Shown: one piece after another, positions 33,901 through 46,399 of the stretch | Position numbering within the stretch: position 1 is the stretch's first letter | Layout of the letters: the number at the start of each line of letters is the position of its first letter | Origin: Crotophaga sulcirostris | Lineage: Eukaryota; Chordata; Aves; Cuculiformes; Crotophagidae | DNA: 64,000 nt | Reading direction: 5' to 3' | Assembly: GCA_013397455.1 (NCBI GenBank) | Contig: VYZB01000520.1 | Coordinates: forward strand, 280,954-344,953 | The notes under the pieces: generated by a model | What the model was told of the DNA's origin: nothing | Databases searched by the model: none | The model's input: the letters and a program-made list of their open reading frames with translations, nothing else | Made by a program: the position numbers and the translations under genes

Positions 33901-36256
33901 CTGCTTTTGTTAGACCAGTGATGGTACCTTAAATGCTGCTTTACTCCTATGAATAGCATAAACTTTTTTGTTTACTGCATAAAGAACCCTTATAGATGAT
34001 AGTTACAGGTAATCAAGTAGACTTACCAAAATTGGTATAATTTTTACTGTATACTTTGGGCCCCATACATAGGAACCTTTAAGCATTGGGGCTCCCAACA
34101 GAACAACCTCTGCTGTTTCTGGCCTGTGTTGATGATTTTTACAGGATAACCTACTGCTGTACAAGTTGACTATGTATTCAGAATGTATTCAGGAGTGTAA
34201 ATAGTAAAGCAATTCAGTAATCATGAAAAAAATTTCATTTAGGGAAAAAATGCTGTGATCTTGCCTCTGGTCTTGCTATGGTCTTGCCGCTAAGAGCTTA
34301 GGAAAGTCTTCAAAATTGTAGCTAGAAATCAGTAACAGTTTGATAAAACCTTGCAATAATTTTCTTCAGAACATTAAGACTTCAAAAGTAAAACTTGGTT
34401 CTGAACCAAATTTTTTTGAGAGAAAAAGTAAGGGAAAAATACTTGATACACTTGAAGGAAAAATGTCTGTGCAATAAATGTAATACTTGTTGGTCTGACT
34501 GCTTGTACAACAGCTTTGCCTTAATTGTAACTGGAGAGAAGGTGCTTCAGTGTTATAAGGTTGAGGTGTACATAGTCCTGGTACGGAGTTGCAGAGTCAA
34601 GGAGGGAACATAGGAAGTTTACTTGCTCTAAGTTTTTTCTCCAAAAGACATCATAATAAACCAGTGACTAATAGAGGGGAAGAATTTTTCCTTCTCTGCC
34701 TTTCTCCTTCCTTATTCAAGTTCCACATCACAAGTATGGGTCTATATTTGTATCCTGAACTACAAAGTGCCTGACATTCAGCAAAGGCCATGCAAATCCC
34801 ATAATGATTTGGGTGGTCTGATTTTGTTATGCCATGGTAGCTTGAAGGAAGAATTTGTGTCTTGGGACACTATACACATCCTTGGATCATCATCTTTGCA
34901 TATCCTAAATACACAACCCCATATTTTGTAGAGCTTACCAAAGTTTAATTCTTTGAGACCAAAGCAGTTACTGTTTGTCTAATTTAAAGGGCTTGAACTC
35001 AAGCAGGAACAACAAATTAATTTCTGATAGAGAAGAATGACATTTCAAGGAAACACAGAGTTTCCAGTTATTGTGCTTTGCGGTACATTGGTGTTGGTTT
35101 TGGGTTTTGTTTGTGGTTTTTTTTTTTCTTTTTTTCCAGGGGTGGAGGTGGTAAGCTTAGTTTGGAGAATGTGTGATTAACAACAACTAATTAAATAAAC
35201 ACAGAGCTGACTCATAGAAGTAGTGTATGTGGAGCTGACAAAATATTTTTCAGTAGGACAATTTACATGTATGGAGAATGCCTCTAAAATCTGGGAAAAA
35301 TATGTTTTGAACTTATTCATAGAAATGAATGTTTATTCTCATTATTTTTTTTCCCACAATAAAAGGAATATTTTAGGGTTTTGTGCCTAAATAGCACAGC
35401 AAAAAATGTTAATGTTATGTTAGTGAGAAAAAATAATTTCTACAGCTTGTTTTTCTTAATGGACTGTTACTGCAGCAGTTTTCTGCAAAGGTCTGATCAC
35501 TGCTGATTCAAGAATCTTAATCATAACAAAGTCTTAATCTTTTTATTACATTTTTTTAAAAGACTTGATGTAGATTGACAGTTTACAAACTTGAACTGGC
35601 AGTTTCTGTAACACTTTTCAGCACCACTGTGAATAAGATGCAGGTTCTGTTCCCATTAGTTGCCGCCACAGAAGTGCCCGTGTCATTCATTTGGGGGGAA
35701 TTCAGTTCTTCATGATGCCATTGATGAAAATGAAATTTGCTTTAACAGAGCTCTGTCTTAAATATTAACAGGTTAGAGCCCTTACGTTTCTGTCATGTTA
35801 CGTTGTTGGCCAAAGGAAATCCTTTCTCCACTCTCCAGTTCTTATGAATTCTTTTTTCCTTCCTAAATTATACATTATTCAATAAATTACAATAAAATTC
35901 TGTTAGCAGAACTTCAAACAGAAGGATAGAGAAATTCACTTCTGTCCTAACAATTTATTCATAATTTACTGAAGGTCTAGTACTTAGCCTCTCCTCACTC
36001 TGATTCATAAATTTTTTAAGGATACAAAATCTAGCATCAATTCATCATTTGATAAATTGAGAAGTATGATAACTGGAGTGTTACATCATGTCCTATTTTA
36101 TCTTAAAAAACTTTTATTTCTTCAATTCAAGGAAATATAGATACTCCAATTTTCAACATCACACTCATTTGACTTATCATAATTTTAAATCTGTTCAGAT
36201 AGCTTTTATGCGATTACAACAGAATTTAGGAGATTTTCACATTAAGCTTTGAGATA
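30966..36256. other. AT-rich non-coding block
   Basis: No gene or transposon recognised. A long pyrimidine tract followed by CAGG (35,117-35,140) looks like a splice acceptor, but no coding frame follows it. Open frames are at most 80 codons, on either strand. Confidence 0.55.
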
Positions 36257-36312
36257 AACATGTAAGGTGTACATAATCCTTACATGTTCACGTACATCTA
36301 AGGACATGTACG
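36257..36312. repeat. Two adjacent hairpins built from ACATGTA-type words
   Basis: The first is a perfect 11-bp inverted repeat, aacatgtaagg (36,257-36,267) and ccttacatgtt (36,278-36,288), with a 10-base loop. Two bases later, cgtacat (36,291-36,297) pairs with atgtacg (36,306-36,312) around an 8-base loop. The sequence is not a simple microsatellite. Confidence 0.8.
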
Positions 36313-39300
36313 CTTACTTTTTTTTCCTGATCTTAACAAAATTAGGCTCAGGATTTATGATTAATGCTTAATTTATATGATAAACTTATATTCTTGAAAA
36401 AATCTCTAGGGTGTTAGGTTATGATTTCTTAACATTTTTCCTACTTCCATATATTAGTTAGATTTGATCTTGAGTATATGTCAATTTAACTAATATGAAA
36501 TATAATAAAAGCTAGGTATGAATGTCATTGGCAGCCTGTTCCAATTCCATTCATATTTGGTGACTGGATTGCAGCACCCTGTTTATATATAAAATTACTT
36601 GTCAATTGCCACTTAGGTGTTTTGTTATTCAGATCTAGTTAGGCAATTCATGTCAAAAATTATGCTAATACTGTGCAAACAGCACTAAATGATCTTCACT
36701 TACTTGTAAATACCCATCTTTGTTTATCAGCTGGTATATATCTTCTTGCTCAAGAAGGTTAAATCTGTCTTGGATTATCCAACACTCAGTGTTTTTATAC
36801 TCTAGTAATAGTAACTATTTAATGGGGGAAAAAATCCACAGAAACACGTGATATTATAGTTATTACCACTTACTAAAGCCTTTAAGTTTTTAAAATAAGG
36901 AGCAGGTTTTGGTGGAATGTAACTGTTGAAGTAATTCCAGTAGGATACCACCCGTCTGAAGAATTCACATCAAGGTGGTTTTGATTTTTGCTCTAACATG
37001 ATACATAGTAAAGTGAACATTTTTTTTGTATGTTCAACATGAATAAGATGGCTGAGAAGCAGCTTGGATCTATATGACCAAAAAGGAATAAGGTCTGCAT
37101 CCTGTGGTTTGTGTTCCAATATATCTTCTGGTTTTTACAGTAAGGAATTGTGAGAAAGAATGTGTACCTTATCACTTTGTGCTTCAAGTAGCAACCCACA
37201 AATGCCAGAGAGGGTTTTAGTCTAATGCTTTTAACCTTTCTTGCTGTGATATCTCTCACTACACTGCAGAAATCTCCATGCTTGTCTGTCTTCCCTGCAC
37301 TTTATCCTGTCACTCACTTTGTTCTCACGTTCCCAGCCAGAAGGTGGAAAGTTTTGTTTGTGTAAATCTGTGTTAGCAAAAAAGTGTTCTGGCAGCAGCC
37401 TGGAATGGAAAGATATGCACAGATGTGTATGTGCATATAAATATACATGTGTGCATGAACATATATGTGTATATATTTTAATATTTGTCATTCCTGCAAA
37501 AATTGACTCATGGATAGGCAGAAGGTAGAAAAACAGATGTGGAAGGCAGAAAGTAGAATAGCTGTGAATTAGTGGTTTAAGGAATTATTGTAAATAAAGA
37601 TGTAATTGAGCCATAAGCTGCCTGGAACCAAGGCCTTTCTTTGAAGCTGCTATTAAAATCCTTTTAGGAACATGATCTTAAAAGTTTCCATATTATCTGT
37701 AAATGTATAGCTTCTAAAAAATACAACAGTACTTTCTGTGAATAGTGTCATGACTTTGTGAAAGCTGTCCAACTGAAGTTCAGAGGACCTGAAAGTTATA
37801 TATGCTTTCTTCTTATCTCAGGATGTAAAAAACAATGTAAGCACATAGAATGGGCAACAATGGACCTCAATTTGTAAGACATGGCAACCTCAAAAGGTTA
37901 TAGAGGATTTTTAAGTTATCCAAGGGAGACATTCATGTAGATCCGTAATTCACACTTCAAATCAAGGATCTTCTACAGCTACTGAGTTTTCCAGTTGAAG
38001 GAATAGCTTCTTACAAATCTCCTAAAGCTTCTAAAAGAATTTTTGTATGCAATTTTTTCCTGCTACATCAGGTGTGATGCATAATTCAGTGCTGCGCATC
38101 TCTCCATGTATGCAGAAACATTGGATATAATTCTGAAACTATTGAAGTTGATGGGTAGTGTCCCACTGGTTTCTGCAGGGAAAGGTTTTCATTTCTTCAG
38201 TCTGTATTGAAGCAAAGAAGCCAGTAAACCAAATTATTTGACATTTTTGTCTTTATAACTCCAAGCAGCACATTAACATGCCTTGTTCGACAAGCTTCTC
38301 ACTCTTTTAAAATAAGTCTCCAGAGCTTGAACTGTGCCCTTTTAGAAGTACAGGATCAACCTTAAAGAATGCAAGCTCCTAATAAGATAATAATAAATCC
38401 TAATAAGAACACCTTTTGACTGCAGTGTCCACGTCAGTCAACCTTTGTGCTAAGGTGAAACAACTATTCAGTTGTTTCTCAAGCTACGCTGCAAATAGCC
38501 CAAATCCCAACTCTAATTGATCGTCATTGACTGATTTATCTTCCCCTCCATGTAACACTGGTTTTACAACTTTCAACAACGGTTCCTTCATGATCCTTCT
38601 CCTGAAAGTGAAATATTACATTATAAATGCTGTTTTCATCTCCAGCCTTCCTCTACAGAAAAGCAGATCGGATCTGACTGCAAACAATGGCTTTTCACTT
38701 GTTGTCTCTCAGTTTCCTTATAAATATACTGAAGCCCACCACAGAAAATGGGGAGTGTACTGTCCTCGAAACTTGCCAGTGATCTTTCTGGAGACATATC
38801 AAGGTCTGCAATATATTTAGACCGCCAGTCTAAGGACAACTACTTTCTAAAAAAACAATCAAAAATAAAATCTATGTAAGGAGGCATAGAAGGTAAAAAT
38901 AAAAATACACTCAAAAGCACTCTTCAAACAATTCTGAGGCTAGGAAAACTGACTGGATATAATAACCATGAAAATGTTTCCTCTTCCTAGTGAATTGACA
39001 CAGATTATGTTTTAATAAATGCTGATGTTTACTAGGCAAAAAATTCTGTCTAGCATTATAAAATTCTTCCTACATAGATGGCCTTATTTGTTAAGGTGCA
39101 GTTGTAAACTCTGCAGCTGTTTGCTGTGCGTAGACAACCTTACAAAATAAGTACTTTTTTTGTATATAACAAGGAAAGTAAAGACATTGGTAAAGACAAT
39201 ACTTATTTCAGCTAGCAGTTTTTTATTTACTTCTTTAAAACTTTAGGGTTTATTTGTTCAACATGTATGCAATAACAATTATTATATAATATTTAAACTA

Positions 39301-42300
39301 TTCAAACTTAAGGATGAAGAGAGAATTCCCTGTTATAGACTTAAAACCTTACTTAGAAGTTACTGAATTGACTGTATTGGCAGTAATGTATGCAAGCTCT
39401 TTAACTTGTAATTTGAAATATGATCTAAAAATCTGGAAAGAGCAAGAAGTGATTAGACACAAGATGACAAAAATAAAAACGGAAGTGTAAGTCTTCTTCA
39501 CATAACCATAACACTATAGTTGTGACTGTAATCTTTACATTTTGATTGGGAAACATTCTGCGGCAAAGTGAGGGGGAAGCTTTGTGTGTCTAGTCTGTCC
39601 AACATTTCATCCTCACTAGTCCTTTCCTACTGTACACTATTTTCTCAAACACTGACAGACAATGATCACCATGTAGGAAAATTCTAAATTTCCATGTCAC
39701 TAAGATCGATTGAATAGACAATCAAAGACCGAGGAGCATCCTTTTAAAAAATCACGGTATAATTGAAACTTAAAAGGTGGAGAATCATTACAAGGAATGA
39801 AAAAAAAATCTTTACAGGTTTTATAGTCACTGGATTGACAAACAAATTGTTTTTTTCACTTTCCAGTCCAAAATATAACTAAGCAGCAGGATCAATGAAA
39901 TCCAACAGTTTACAAATGCATGGGCTCGCTATTCTTTTCATGCTTCAGAGATTAGATTCTAGTTTTTAATAATATCAAGTAATGCATAAAATAACAATGA
40001 TCTAATTTTCCTTACCCAAATTAGCTCTAAAGTTATTATAGAAAACATGTATTAGGTCAACATAAGAACATTAGTAATATTCATAGACAAAATGCATCTT
40101 CAGAAAGCATTATTTCCATGATTACAAAGGTTTTCTATTTCACAGTTTCTCATATCACAAGAGTTTTCAATTTGCCAAGCCCCATACTTTGTGCATGCAG
40201 ATGAACAGAGAGAATGCATTAATGAGGAAGATAACCCTGAAATGGATAAAATTGGCAACATTTGTAAGCTCAAATTTTCAGTGATATTGATTTTAAAATT
40301 TATTGTAAGAATCATATGCAATTTATTTTGGTCCTTAGTGAATAATAAAATCTAAGAAGGTAAAATGTACATAGAGTATTACATTATAAGAATTACCAGT
40401 TCACTTTAATGCATCTCAAAATTAGTGGTGTTCCAGTGAAATTATATATTTTCCAAAACACATGACTGGAAAAGTAGTTGTTTTGAATATTCCAAAGCTA
40501 CAGTTGATGAGATAAAACATTTTTTATGTATGTGTTTAAATGTTTTAAACCACAAAAACTGTAGGGATTATAATATTTAAACAGTGTGTTTTGCTGTGGA
40601 ACAGAGAAAGATCAAATTATTTTTAGAATGCATAGGAATAAAATTTAGTAAAATTATTAAAGTTGAATGCAGAGGTAGAATATCATTGTCACTACTGGAA
40701 TTTATTTCACAGTGGCAGCCCTGAGGTGAAGGGGGTGGGAGTTCATACCCTGTTCTTTTTTAAATCCTCACAGACTTGCAGGAAATCAGAGCAAATAAAT
40801 TAACATCTCTTGCATTGAATTACTCACTTTTATGCATGGATAGAAGATTTCTACCCTGAAGGGTTTTATAGCATGAGTCATTCATATGAAGCCTTTTGGG
40901 GGGGGAAGGAGAAATGTTTCAGAAAGGGAAAGTGTTTTATGTTGAAGCACTCTTGTAAATGGATTATACTGTTACCCACTTGAAAGTGGTCTTTGTTTCT
41001 AAGATAATTTCATTTGGTATTCTAATCCTTTCAGGTGTTGATGTTTGCTTTGCCTTATTGAATCTGGAATAGGATTTTTGCATGCTTTCTTGATTTTTCT
41101 AACCATTAAAACAGTCTGTGCCAGTGAACTGGCATAAAACTAGACTTATCCTTCCAAGCTATTCCTTGCATATTCCTGTGGAGCTCAGCAGATGACTTCT
41201 GTAGTTTGTTTAAAGCGTGGCTGCAGCTGCAAAAGTGTCTCCATGTGGAAGAGCAGTTTAGAAAAAATAAACAAGGGGTGTAAAGGTGATATAACTGGCT
41301 CCTTGGCTTATTCACACTGATTCCAGGCGAACCAGGCCAATACACTTGATGTACACAAAAAGGTAATTGTTATTTGTGCTACTCATGAAATTTATGCAAA
41401 CACTGGGGAGGAACATGTATTTTGTACCTTTTGACTGTTAGAGAACCGTCTTTTTTCACGTTGGTGGCGTCATTGAAATTTGCTCAAGTTATTTCTAGCC
41501 CATTTTTTCAGTTGTTTAATAACATAGACTGAAGATGTAGAAGCCAAATCTTGAAATGCATTTCAATGACCACTTAGAGCATTAACAAAGGAGGTGAATT
41601 GTGACCACCAAGCAATCTTTAATGCTCTATCTAAAGCAAAAGCAATATGAAAAAAACCCAGTAAAAACATTGAAAGCTAACAGTTAGTAAAATTATTCAT
41701 ATTTCATGAGGAAAGGCTCCTACTTTGCTCATAGATGGGTAAAGAAAGTTTTGAAACTTTCTTTAACATGAATTACTTCAAAAGCAGAAGAACAAAATAT
41801 ACGAGTGGTGCTAGGAAAGCCTGGTTTTTTTGTTTGTTTGTTTTTTAAATTGTGCTGTAGCTTTCCAGAAGAAAAACAGATATGAATGGAGGGGTGGAAG
41901 GCATTTGTTTTCTGCTTTGTTCACCTGGACTTGTCTGTGTTGTTCTCTGAAGACATTTTATGCTGGTTATCAGTGTTGAGCACAATCGTCTTTTAGGTAC
42001 CTTGCTACCCTTAGCCCTTAAAGCATAGCTCTTTGGTGAGTTATGCTTGCCTCTGCCCAGAGCAAGATGTGGTAAGAATCTCTCTTTGCAGGAGATCAGA
42101 CCAGTACATGAGAGACTTCCCATATCACGGACTGAACAGGAAGGAGTGAAAAATAGTAGTATGGAGAGCATTTCCTAAATGGACTTGTAGAAGTTACATT
42201 AGTGGCAGTGTCCTACTAGAATGCAAGGTAGATTCACAAATGGAGCCATTTGTTACCCTGTCATAGGAGAGAGAAATTTTTAGCACTGGCTGTGTTTTTA

Positions 42301-44860
42301 TTTTAAAGGAGAAAAGTGGTGTGTGTTGGGGAAGCAGGGATGAGGGTGTCAAATTATGTCATAATTATTAGAAGTCAATCAGAATTTCTTCTTCCTCTAC
42401 TTTCTTCCAAGTCTCAGGATGATATCATTCATACCCTGCCTACCAGCACTGAACTCTTCATGATGTTCTGACCATCTTCTGCACTGGGTTTAGTTGCTGC
42501 TAGGAACAGCAGCAATCACTTTATATCAGGGTTAATAATGAAGAGTGTGAAAGAAAACAGTGATAATATGACTCGTTCAGGACAGCAGAATAAGTAAAAC
42601 CAAGAGAAGCAATCCTTCCTCAGCTGTCAGACATTATTTCCATCTCATAGTATTATATTTATTTCTCCATTTGATAGATCTCTAAGCAGAAACCAGATTC
42701 TTAATCTGAGAATTTTTGGTGTCGACACTGGTGTTCATTTTTCTTAGTCTGCACCAACAATGATGAAAATTTTCTGTAATAATTGAGGGGCTTTTGGGGC
42801 CTTAGTCTTTGAACAGGTGGTTGCAGGTTTTAACAGGTATGCGGACAGATTCAGTTTTGGTTCATCCCCAGTTATTCCTCAGTCAATATAAAATCAAATT
42901 TCCTCCTAAAGAAGAGTACTCCTCATTGCCTTTGGCCCTAGCACTGCCAACTAACTTCTATCATCTTAGCAGAGGGAGAAGAGATTTTGTGTATGTAACG
43001 TTAACTCTACCCAAATGTCTCAAAAATGGGGGTTAAAGTTCCTAAAATTTTTTTAAAATAAATTTGTTAATCCATAGATAGCTCTTAAAAGATGTATTAC
43101 AAACTATCTCCTACAATGGAATGTTTTGCTAAATGATTATTATTCATATCTGTTATTGGAAAAGTTCACAGTTTTTCTGTGTTTAGAGTCATTATTTCTG
43201 CACAGCATTGTTTACTATGGAAACTATGTGAATTTTTATCAAAGGTACCTGTAGTCTCTGTTATACTAATAGTTATATAGGAAGACTCCTTACCCATTCA
43301 GCGTTCTAAGAAATAAGAGTGGGGAAATAAGACCTGAAAAAATTAAGTGACATGTCTTATGAGAATCTTTGATCTGAAAACTCAAATTAGGTGTCGCACA
43401 CCTAAGATGTCTTATGCAGAATCCAGACCTTTTTATCCACAATGAAGCAGATTTCTATACGTATTTCGGCTTCAAACTGCAAAAATAATCAATAAACAGC
43501 TTTCATACATTAATACTCTAAGTGTACACAAAAGTGTTAACTACTTTGCTTTGCTGCAATTGAGTCAGATGCAAATAATATGTAATTCAAAACTGAAAAA
43601 TTCTTCTTCTCCAGTTTGTCTTTATAGTAAGTAGTACTATATATCTGCACTTTCGTTAGTGTTGTCTAGGAGAACATTCATTTCTAAGACACTTTTATCA
43701 CAGTTATACTACGCTGCAAAAGTAAGATTTATGCTTTTATTATTGAGATAGAAAGGTACTTTTATGCAGCAGTCCAATTTATGAAAGAATGCTGTTTTTT
43801 CACTGTGTGAAATGGGGGGGAGGGTGTGGTGTAGGAAATGAAGAATTAAAAATGAAAAACTGCTGTATAGACCATCTCAAGTTTGTGGTCTCATGCAACA
43901 AAACTTGAATGACTTATTCCCATTAGTCATCAGTCGGTAACACAGAAAAATGAACTCATTGTTTACCACCAACACAATGCAAAGATACCAATTTCCCTAA
44001 ATTTCTGAAGAACAGTGCTATTCCTGAGTTTTTTAATTCACCGCCTCTCTATGTCCTCTTCACACTTTTGTGGATAAGAGATTAAAATGAACTAAATTCA
44101 GAATAAGTCAGTAGCTGGCTAAGGCAGCAGGCACTATTTGATGACAGTGCAGGTTTGTCACCGATATCCCAGACATCAACCAAATATTTTAGTAGCATCT
44201 ATTTTATAAAGAGGATTTGCTGGAACAGGAAAATACAAACCTTGATTTTAACAATGAAATGACCAGCTATGCTACAAATAAATGATTTTTTTGCCTAGTC
44301 CTTAGGAGCTGAAAAATTCTTGTTAGGTAAGTGCTATCTTAACACTAGTCCTGTGTTCAGTGCATTTTCTTGACTTCTATACTTTATTCTAATTGAATTG
44401 CAGCTTATTATAGCTATTTTAAAGATCAATACTACTTCACGAGGGCAGGATGAATAAGAATCAATCTGAACGCTTCAGATCCTCCGTCAGGAATTGCTTC
44501 AAATAGCAGTCCTTTCTCTGCAGTAATCTGTGCGATTCTGTTAGCAGCATCAGTCACTGACAACAAGTCACCTGAACTGTGTTTCTTTTCCTGTTCATGG
44601 GGATCTTTCATTGTTACAGAGACTGATATTCTTTCTTATAAGGTTAGAAAAGATCCATAATAGCTTTTATGCCATTATATTTGAAACTCTAGACTTCATT
44701 AAAACACTCTTCAGCTCCTTCACTTCCAGCCTCCTTGCTGCTTATGAATTATTCAGGGTAGATTTCACTTGAGGTAAATAGTTTGATTTGAAGGTTTTTG
44801 TATCTGGATTTAGATGCAACGAGAAGTGTTAAATGCTCAGAATTTTAAGTAAGGAGAATT
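36313..44860. other. AT-rich non-coding block
   Basis: About 8.5 kb with no recognised gene or transposon. It contains the TG/TA microsatellite at 37,413-37,481, listed separately. Open frames (up to 108 codons, minus strand 41,845-42,171) match nothing known to me. Confidence 0.55.
37413..37481. repeat. Imperfect TG/TA/CA dinucleotide repeat
   Basis: Mixed purine-pyrimidine alternating tract (gatgtgtatgtgcatataaa, then atatacatgtgtgcatg, then atatatgtgtatatat). A degenerate microsatellite. Confidence 0.75.
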
Positions 44861-46345
44861 GCAGAGGCTCAGCGATTAAGATGGAAGGCATTTGCCGTTA
44901 GTGCTCTGGGGCTGCCATTGAGATCTCAGCACAGTTCTATTTGTCATTCTGAAGTAGGTAGGCATTATGAAGCCTGGAGTATAAATCAGCCTTTACACGG
45001 TGTTGGGTCCTGAAGCACTTTTAACACTCTAATCTACTTCTGAGTTAACAAAACATTTTGGGGTTTACAAGCTTTAAAGTTTCCCTTTTTATTTAACCCT
45101 GTCATCATGTTATTAATCATCATTATTTTCTAGAATTTTATATACCTCCCCCAATACAGTTCCTAATGTTTTGCTTCAAAGTTGTGGCAATATCACTAAG
45201 ATGAGCTTTAGCTTTAATCGTCTAGAAGAGATGCAGTTTCAGCAAAATTAATTTTATTAATTCTCCTCATGTAAAGAGGTATATTGTTTTTTCCTTCTAG
45301 CATGCTGGGCAGGCCAGCATTATTTGGCTGCTGTACCAAAGGATACCGTCTGTGCTTTATGTCCTTCACTCACTTAGGTGTAGCAAAGCTGAAATGGAAG
45401 AGTAGCAGTTTCTGTGTGGCTCTGTTACCATATGTCTGCAGCCCAGTAGTTAATACTAGTTCAGCACAGCAAATTAAGCTTTTTAAAATGTTTATTACCT
45501 TCTTTCATCTGGGCATCTAGTCCATTTTCAGAGTCAGATCGGAAACTTTACATACTGTAGGGTTGAATCTCAATTCCTGTTCTTGCACTGGCTGACTAAA
45601 TGTTTTAACCATCACAGAACATTTTGTTTATTGTGTATTGCTGTACTTAGTATTATATAGACTTTAGTCAGACAGTGCAATTGTGCAGTCAATTGAATAG
45701 TGTTTTTACAAGTGGAGTTGTTAGCATTAATGAAGTCGATTCAAATCACTTTATTTTCCTGCTGGGCAGCACAGTCTGCATGCACTGGCTGCATGCCTTC
45801 AATTGTAAATATGCAGCGGTGGAGTTAGGATTGTGAAGCAGCCAGTTAACTCCCTTTGAACTGACAGTAACCCTAATTCAGCTGGATATGTTCATACCAA
45901 AGTAGTTCTATGCTATGCACTAAATTGCTGCAGTGGTGTGGTGGTGTTAGGGACTCTTCCATGCCAGTCAGCTTGGGTGGAGGAAGAGCTGGCAGGGGTG
46001 TCATCCCAATGGCCATGTCTAGACTCATCCACTTCAAAGCATTACCACTACTTTTAAATCAATGAAGGTTACATTTTCAATTTTTCAGCCTGTGGAACAT
46101 TCCCTGCTCAGAAAGGCAGGAAATCATTGAAGAGAATGCTGTCAGATTTGTTTATTTATACATGTATTTAATGCTACTTCTTAACTTTCATATGGTGGAA
46201 TATAAATATTCCAGATCTAATTAATCAAAAAAATTGTAGCCCAAAGTTAAGTCACTGCTATCTCTGCTAAAAAGTTTTTTTCCTGTACAGCCATTTAAAG
46301 TTGTTGTTTTCATGAAAGTGCTCAATGCTCAGTAAGGAAGTGTAA
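44861..46345. other. Non-coding, includes possible conserved element
   Basis: No gene recognised. Positions 44,861-44,935 have a weak tRNA-like layout (ggctcagcgattaag, then ttgagatctc about 50 bases later). Positions 45,730-45,900 are GC-balanced and non-repetitive, and contain two CTGCATGC words 13 bases apart. Both are treated in the findings. Confidence 0.45.
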
Positions 46346-46399
46346 TAGTTCAGTGGCAGAGTGATTGCGTTAGCAGTAACACATTGAAGTTCTATGACC
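46346..46399 (+). mobile_element. Possible tRNA-derived SINE head (MIR-like relic)
   Basis: The word tagttcagtgg at 46,346-46,356 is a perfect match to the RNA polymerase III A-box pattern (TRGYNNARNNG) and to the start of amniote MIR-type SINEs. About 42 bases later agttctatgacc (46,388-46,399) resembles a B box with one inserted base. The spacing fits a tRNA head. No cloverleaf can be drawn convincingly, so this is a decayed SINE at best and not a tRNA gene. Confidence 0.28.

Noticed and set aside
35117..35140. Strong polypyrimidine tract ending in CAGG
   Set aside because: It looks like a splice acceptor, but the following sequence has no sustained or coding-like open frame.
41845..42171. 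108-codon minus-strand ORF
   Set aside because: No recognisable domain, low-complexity Ser/Leu/Lys composition and no supporting splice or start context.
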